DNA of 30,094 nucleotides from Geothermovivens sp964644845 (lineage in GTDB: Bacteria > Zhuqueibacterota > Zhuqueibacteria > Oleimicrobiales > Geothermoviventaceae): NCBI GenBank assembly GCA_964644845.1, contig CAZXXS010000024.1, positions 1-30,094 on the forward strand, written 5' to 3'. Each line of letters begins with the position of its first letter. Positions within the stretch are counted from its first letter, which is position 1. The position numbers and the translations under genes are program-made. The notes beneath the pieces are model-generated. The model was given only the letters and a program-made list of their open reading frames with translations. It searched no databases and had not been told where the DNA came from. Below are positions 27,201-30,094 of this stretch, piece after piece.

Positions 27201-30094
27201 GCGATGGCCAAACTGGACCGGCCGGCGAGCCTTTGCCGCAACCCATCGTGGCTAAGGTTCAGGACCGTTACGGCAATGGCGTAGCCAACTTCACCGTCGG
27301 TTACAGGGTGACCGAAGGCGGAGGTACGGTGGCCGACACCGACTCTGGCAGTGTGGCTACGGACTCGCTCGGGAGAGTCTCTCTTACCTGGACACTCGGC
27401 ACCGTTGCCGGTGTGCCACAAACCCTCACACTCACAGCGGCGCGGGAGGGCAGAGCCCTCCAGGGTTCGCCGTTGACGGTGACGGCCACAGCCGAACCGG
27501 GTCCGCCTGCTAAAGTCGTGGTGGCTGGCGGAAACCACCAGCAGGGTCAGGTTTCTACAACGGTTCCCGAACCGTTGCAGGTGCAGGTTGTGGACACCCA
27601 CGGAAACGGCGTGCCTCACGTGGCGGTGACTTTCAGTGTGATTTCCGGTTCAGGGACGTTTGAAGGTGGCGCTTCCCGACAGGTCGAGACGGATTCGGCA
27701 GGTTTTGCGCAGACTGCCTTTACTTTTGGCACAACGTCGGGCTACACCCAGTTAGACAGTACCCGCGTAAAGGCGGCTGTACAAACCCCGGATGTTCCTC
27801 CGGCGCTTTTTGCTCTGTGGCCTGTTCCGGGCCCCGCTGTGGCCGTGGTGGATTCCGGTGGGAATGCCCAGACTGCTGTGGTCGGCGACACCCTTCCGGA
27901 ACCGCTGAGAGTGCGCCTGCTGGATGAGTACGGAAACGGTGTGATTGGTTCAGCAATTTGGTTTGCTGTCACCGCGGGGGGCGGGCATTTCGCGGACGGA
28001 AGTGTGGCGGACACCGTACTTACCGACACGCTGGGGTTCGCGCAAAAACGCCTGGTGTTGGGTACAGTGCCTGGCCAGCTGAACAACCGTGCCGTTGCGA
28101 AGTCCCTTGTGCTGGGCGACTCCATTGTGTTTGCCGAAACTGCTTTGGTTGGACCGGCGAAGAGCTTGGTGGAAGTCAGCGGCAACAACCAGTCGGGCTA
28201 CGTTGGCGAGGTGTTGCCGCAGCCGCTCGTCGTGAAAGTCTCGGACGCTTTTGGCAACGGAATTGAGAGCTACCAGGTGATCTTCCGGGTGCACTCGGGG
28301 AACGCGCAGATTGTTGGCGCAGACAGCGTGAGGACGGTACAGACCGACTCCGCTGGGCATGCACAGGTGCAGGTACGTCTCGACACGACGGCGACGGGGA
28401 GCGTGGTGATTTGGGCTGAAGCGGAAAACAACGGTATCCCACTGGATGGTTCACCCGTTGAATTCAAGGCGAAACCTTTAGCCGCTGGGACTGCTGTGTT
28501 CGAAATTGTGTCCGGCAACGATCAGACCGGGACGGTCGGGCAGGAACTGCCGGAACGACTGGTTGTGCGCTTGCGCGATCCGTACGGCAATCCACACGTC
28601 GACTGGCCCGTGCAGTTTCGGGTGACCGCTGGCGGTGGGCAGGTAAATGGAGCGCCGTTTACCACGGTGAACACCGATTCGGCCGGACTCGCTTCTGTGG
28701 TTTGGACGCTTGGGCACACAGCCGGACACTGGAACAACACAGTTGAAGCACGAGTCGACAGCGCCGACCCGCAAATTCTGGTTTTCCGCGCGACGGCTCG
28801 GGCCGGAGCCCCTTCGCACCTGTCCAAGCTGAAAGGTGATGCTCAGACTGGCTACGTCATGAATCGCCTGGCCGACTCCTTGGCGGTCAAGCTTCAGGAT
28901 GGTTACGACAATCCCACTCCGGGTGTGCATTTACTCTTCGAGATTGTGAGCGGCGGCGGGCGTCTGAACGGCTCGGCGGAGCCGGTAACAGTGGTCACGG
29001 ACTCGTCAGGTTTGGGTGAGGTCGCGTGGACTCTTGGCCCGCGTGTGGGTACGCAGCAGGTCAAAGTAAGTGTTCAGGACGTGTCAAGCCAGCCCCAGGG
29101 CTCTCCGGCGGTTTTCGAAGCGCGTGCGCTCCCACTTGCTCCGAGCCGCGTAGTGATTGTGCGCGGCGACAGTCAACGGGTGATCGTAGGGCACCTGGCG
29201 CCGGAACCACTGGTTGTTGCGGTACTCGATTCGGTGGGTAACGGTGTTGCGGGTATCCCCGTGCTGTTTCGTCAGGTGGTGGGTTCGGGCCACTTGGTTG
29301 GCGACGGCGACTCCCTTGAGGTGGTGACGGACTCCCTCGGGCAGGCTTCGGTTCAGTACAAGCTCGGGACACTGGCCGGAAAGGATGGTTACGTAGTCGA
29401 AGCTGTGGTCGAGTGGAACGGGCAACCAGTTTCTGGGTCACCGGCGCGTTTTGAGCTGACCGGTTTGCCCACGGCGCCGAAGCTCATGTCCGTGGTCGAA
29501 GGAAATCACCAGATAGCAGCTCCTGGCGAGCCGTTTGAAAACGCGTTCGCAGTCGCTGCGCTTGACTCTTTCCTGAACGAGATTCCCCAGGCGTGGGTGA
29601 CGTTCGCTTGTAACCACTACGCGACCTGGCAGAACGAAGACACTTTGGTCAGCGTCCAGGCCGACTCTTTCGGCATTGCCAGGGCCCAGCTGAAAGCTGG
29701 GACCGCCGCGGGCAAAGTCGCCGTACGGGCCTGGACCTCCGGGCTTGAGGCACGACCCGTCCTTTTCCGCGACGTCTTCGTGAGCCGGAGCGAAGCCGTG
29801 CAGTTACAAAAGGTGGCAGGCGACTCCCAGCGGGTTCGTGCCGGCAGCCTCGTTCCCGTGCCCTTGCGGGTGAAGGCGGTACTGGGGAGCGCTGAGCCCG
29901 CCGCGAAAGAAGTGGTGGCCTTTGCGGTGACTTCTGGCCACGCTTCTCTGCTTCCGGTCGACTGGTGCGCGACGAACGCTGACGGCGAGGGCAGTGTGCG
30001 AGTCCGCCTTGGCAGCCAGCCGGGTGTGGTCACGATTCAGGCTCGGTTAGTGAGCGGCAAAGGCGAGCCCGTGAGTTTCAGGTTAGAAGCACTG
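24284..30094 (+). CDS. Giant secreted protein: FG-GAP/VCBS beta-propeller, ASPIC/UnbV domain and Big_1-like repeats (3' end outside window)
   Basis: The frame is open for 1937 codons from ATG 24284 to the last base, so the gene continues outside. GAGGGAAGG (24271-24279) supports the start. A signal peptide covers about residues 1-30. Seven Ca-binding D-x-[DN]-x-D-G-[DY] motifs begin at residues 63, 118, 169, 222, 273, 328 and 379, a regular 51-55-residue spacing expected of a seven-bladed FG-GAP/VCBS propeller. An ASPIC/UnbV domain (about 405-497) follows, with 'GGIGTRLYAYD', 'GYVGQSDLVQHFGLG' and 'VAANQTIHI', as in CRTAC1-like proteins. From residue 510 at least 12 Big_1-like repeats run to the end; the first is split by a CBM-like domain (575-688). 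It is likely a long surface adhesin or glycan-binding fibre, and may share the T9SS-like tail of its neighbour, though that end is not visible. Confidence 0.88.
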   Translation, partial: MSLRTRLSTAATLAFAVGFGVFGSAWESFGQTPAEGTTFTEVTYWYHAQGREDHGGHGIAFVDINGDGYPDLYVTNAVRDLELDDLFLFNENGVNFDDRTSDYKLWDPGMSHGIVAVDVDNDGDLDYFNGNTDKPCRLYINKGNYFADETFARGIQYFDGGTRGVVAFDIDNDGDMDLYAGNWGDENETYINDGTGHFTRKDVGANDPEGNDDGTQGVTTADFDNDGDMDIFVAMRGTECRLFVNDGTGHFTRGESAAGILVDAEADGGTFADIDNDGDLDLFVVKYHEYTGQTVYMNVFRNNGDGTFTDETDVHDIVYDGYMAAVGDLDNDGDLDIVTAPHKDVVKIYLNDGTGHFSRLENPGSAPYRGDPRGIALADMDLDGDLDIYIAVKDGDNVLLRNNLSNSNRWLRVAVTGWNGDYGGIGTRLYAYDAGHAGEAGHLVGFREITSASGYVGQSDLVQHFGLGLRDSVDLVARFTDGTRLVLRSVAANQTIHIRGDFARFVSSQPGFLQATGGDNQSGPFGSPLPEPLEVLVEDAEGNPLPGVAVDFAAVSGAADFSVDSLALGQPYWGEAEDARDLDSTWVGYDSTASGGHFVWLDTDDSLSLDYWSPADTTVWVWLRMQGYSESKQVWVKIGSDSVLVSHPVGSGWIWGRAQRKLHTRKGFVSLLIENDSLALWIDKWVATPDSDFVPVGFGGTNLGQPWVTDASGRLQTTVTPQPPDTQIVVQARLADPSLTASWTLHGHYTKVARVVVVSGDSQTVYVGRPSSQPLTVKAVSEGGQPVPGKTILYRVLRGEGVFTPADTAITGSDGQAAVTFTAAGDSGEAVISASAVGEEADSALFHLHVKRTPHTLVAISPTDTSTVVVDTLRLIVRILDAQGRPVPRDSVRFSVKTEQGWFAPDSARDVVMFTDTSGYALVDLLLGEHAGQGNHKVEVTSSFQGDPLDGSPLEFVVTTVADTARSLVLISGDGQTGPAGEPLPQPIVAKVQDRYGNGVANFTVGYRVTEGGGTVADTDSGSVATDSLGRVSLTWTLGTVAGVPQTLTLTAAREGRALQGSPLTVTATAEPGPPAKVVVAGGNHQQGQVSTTVPEPLQVQVVDTHGNGVPHVAVTFSVISGSGTFEGGASRQVETDSAGFAQTAFTFGTTSGYTQLDSTRVKAAVQTPDVPPALFALWPVPGPAVAVVDSGGNAQTAVVGDTLPEPLRVRLLDEYGNGVIGSAIWFAVTAGGGHFADGSVADTVLTDTLGFAQKRLVLGTVPGQLNNRAVAKSLVLGDSIVFAETALVGPAKSLVEVSGNNQSGYVGEVLPQPLVVKVSDAFGNGIESYQVIFRVHSGNAQIVGADSVRTVQTDSAGHAQVQVRLDTTATGSVVIWAEAENNGIPLDGSPVEFKAKPLAAGTAVFEIVSGNDQTGTVGQELPERLVVRLRDPYGNPHVDWPVQFRVTAGGGQVNGAPFTTVNTDSAGLASVVWTLGHTAGHWNNTVEARVDSADPQILVFRATARAGAPSHLSKLKGDAQTGYVMNRLADSLAVKLQDGYDNPTPGVHLLFEIVSGGGRLNGSAEPVTVVTDSSGLGEVAWTLGPRVGTQQVKVSVQDVSSQPQGSPAVFEARALPLAPSRVVIVRGDSQRVIVGHLAPEPLVVAVLDSVGNGVAGIPVLFRQVVGSGHLVGDGDSLEVVTDSLGQASVQYKLGTLAGKDGYVVEAVVEWNGQPVSGSPARFELTGLPTAPKLMSVVEGNHQIAAPGEPFENAFAVAALDSFLNEIPQAWVTFACNHYATWQNEDTLVSVQADSFGIARAQLKAGTAAGKVAVRAWTSGLEARPVLFRDVFVSRSEAVQLQKVAGDSQRVRAGSLVPVPLRVKAVLGSAEPAAKEVVAFAVTSGHASLLPVDWCATNADGEGSVRVRLGSQPGVVTIQARLVSGKGEPVSFRLEAL
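25811..30094 (+). repeat. Array of at least 12 Big_1-like Ig repeats, running off the window
   Basis: Repeat starts are visible near residues 510 (split by a CBM), ~753 and then about every 105-112 residues up to residue 1837, which begins the last partial unit. Typical cores are 'SGDGQTGPAGEPLPQPIVAKV', 'DRYGNGV', 'TDSLGRVSLTWTLG' and 'GSPLTVTA'. Repeats 2, 3, 11 and 12 have lost parts of the consensus (for example the 'GNPV' turn), so this array is more divergent than that of the upstream giant gene. Confidence 0.8.
26006..26347 (+). other. CBM-like domain nested in the first Big_1 repeat of the second giant protein
   Basis: About 115 residues (575-688) start 'EAEDARDL', then 'TASGGHFVWLD', 'TTVWVWLRMQG', 'KQVWVKIGSDS' and 'LWIDKWVATPD', the layout of CBM6/35-like modules. 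Big_1 strands precede it ('GNPLPGVAVDF', ending 'FSVDSL') and resume after it ('GQPWVTDASGRLQTTV'). It is shorter and more divergent than its counterpart in the upstream protein. Confidence 0.6.

Noticed and set aside
17552..30094. Intimin/invasin-type adhesins with their own outer-membrane beta-barrel
   Set aside because: Big_1 repeats suggested it, but no barrel or LysM domain is present; the first protein instead has a T9SS-like C-terminal tail.
1..30094. CRISPR arrays, tRNA or rRNA genes, insertion sequences, phage genes
   Set aside because: None seen: the only repeats are diverged protein-coding Ig repeats, and no transposase or integrase features appear in any frame.

Overview
The window reads as one edge of a surface-glycan locus followed by two giant secreted surface proteins. 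All supported genes are on the + strand. The organism is probably a Gram-negative member of the wider FCB group outside classical Bacteroidetes (KSB1, Calditrichota or Zixibacteria-like). That is inference, from three signs: the first giant protein ends in a 'YPNPFNPTT...' type IX secretion (T9SS type A-like) tail; Big_1/invasin-like repeats of the 'SGNGQTGTVG...PLVVKVTDxYGNPV' kind are common in those lineages; and an FG-GAP/ASPIC-UnbV protein sits next to it. The coding DNA is fairly GC-rich, uses TAC almost exclusively for Tyr, and has good Shine-Dalgarno sites.

Region 1 (1-12433) is a polysaccharide assembly and decoration cluster. It holds the C-terminal end of an ArnT/GT39-like membrane glycosyltransferase, an O-antigen ligase/polymerase, an MBOAT O-acyltransferase overlapping its SGNH partner, a NodU/CmcH-type carbamoyltransferase, a Wzx-type flippase, a SAM methyltransferase and three GT-B (GT4-like) glycosyltransferases. 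Most neighbours overlap or nearly abut, so they form one or two operons, with a possible break in the 419-bp gap at 4353-4771. The likely product is a flipped, polymerised glycan carrying acyl, carbamoyl and methyl groups. No initiating sugar-phosphate transferase, Wza or Wzc is in the window.

Region 2 (12560-14596) is a secreted glycoside-hydrolase-like protein with a golvesin-type carbohydrate-binding C-terminus. A 729-bp stretch with no convincing gene follows.

Region 3 (15326-30094) holds two giant secreted proteins. The first (2872 aa) has a signal peptide, a CE3-like SGNH esterase, two copies of a LamG-like domain flanking a fibronectin III domain, 15 tandem Big_1-like repeats, cadherin/PKD-like domains and the T9SS-like tail. 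The second runs off the window (1937 codons seen). It has a signal peptide, a seven-motif FG-GAP beta-propeller, an ASPIC/UnbV domain and at least 12 Big_1-like repeats. In both proteins the first Big_1 repeat is split by an inserted CBM6/35-like 'EAED' domain at the same place, which is the most unusual structural feature here.

Together the window suggests a system that makes a decorated extracellular glycan (including O-acylation) and then displays long fibre-like proteins that could bind it (CBMs, LamG-like, golvesin-like) and trim it (SGNH esterase, GH-like enzyme). This functional link is inference from gene order and domain content.
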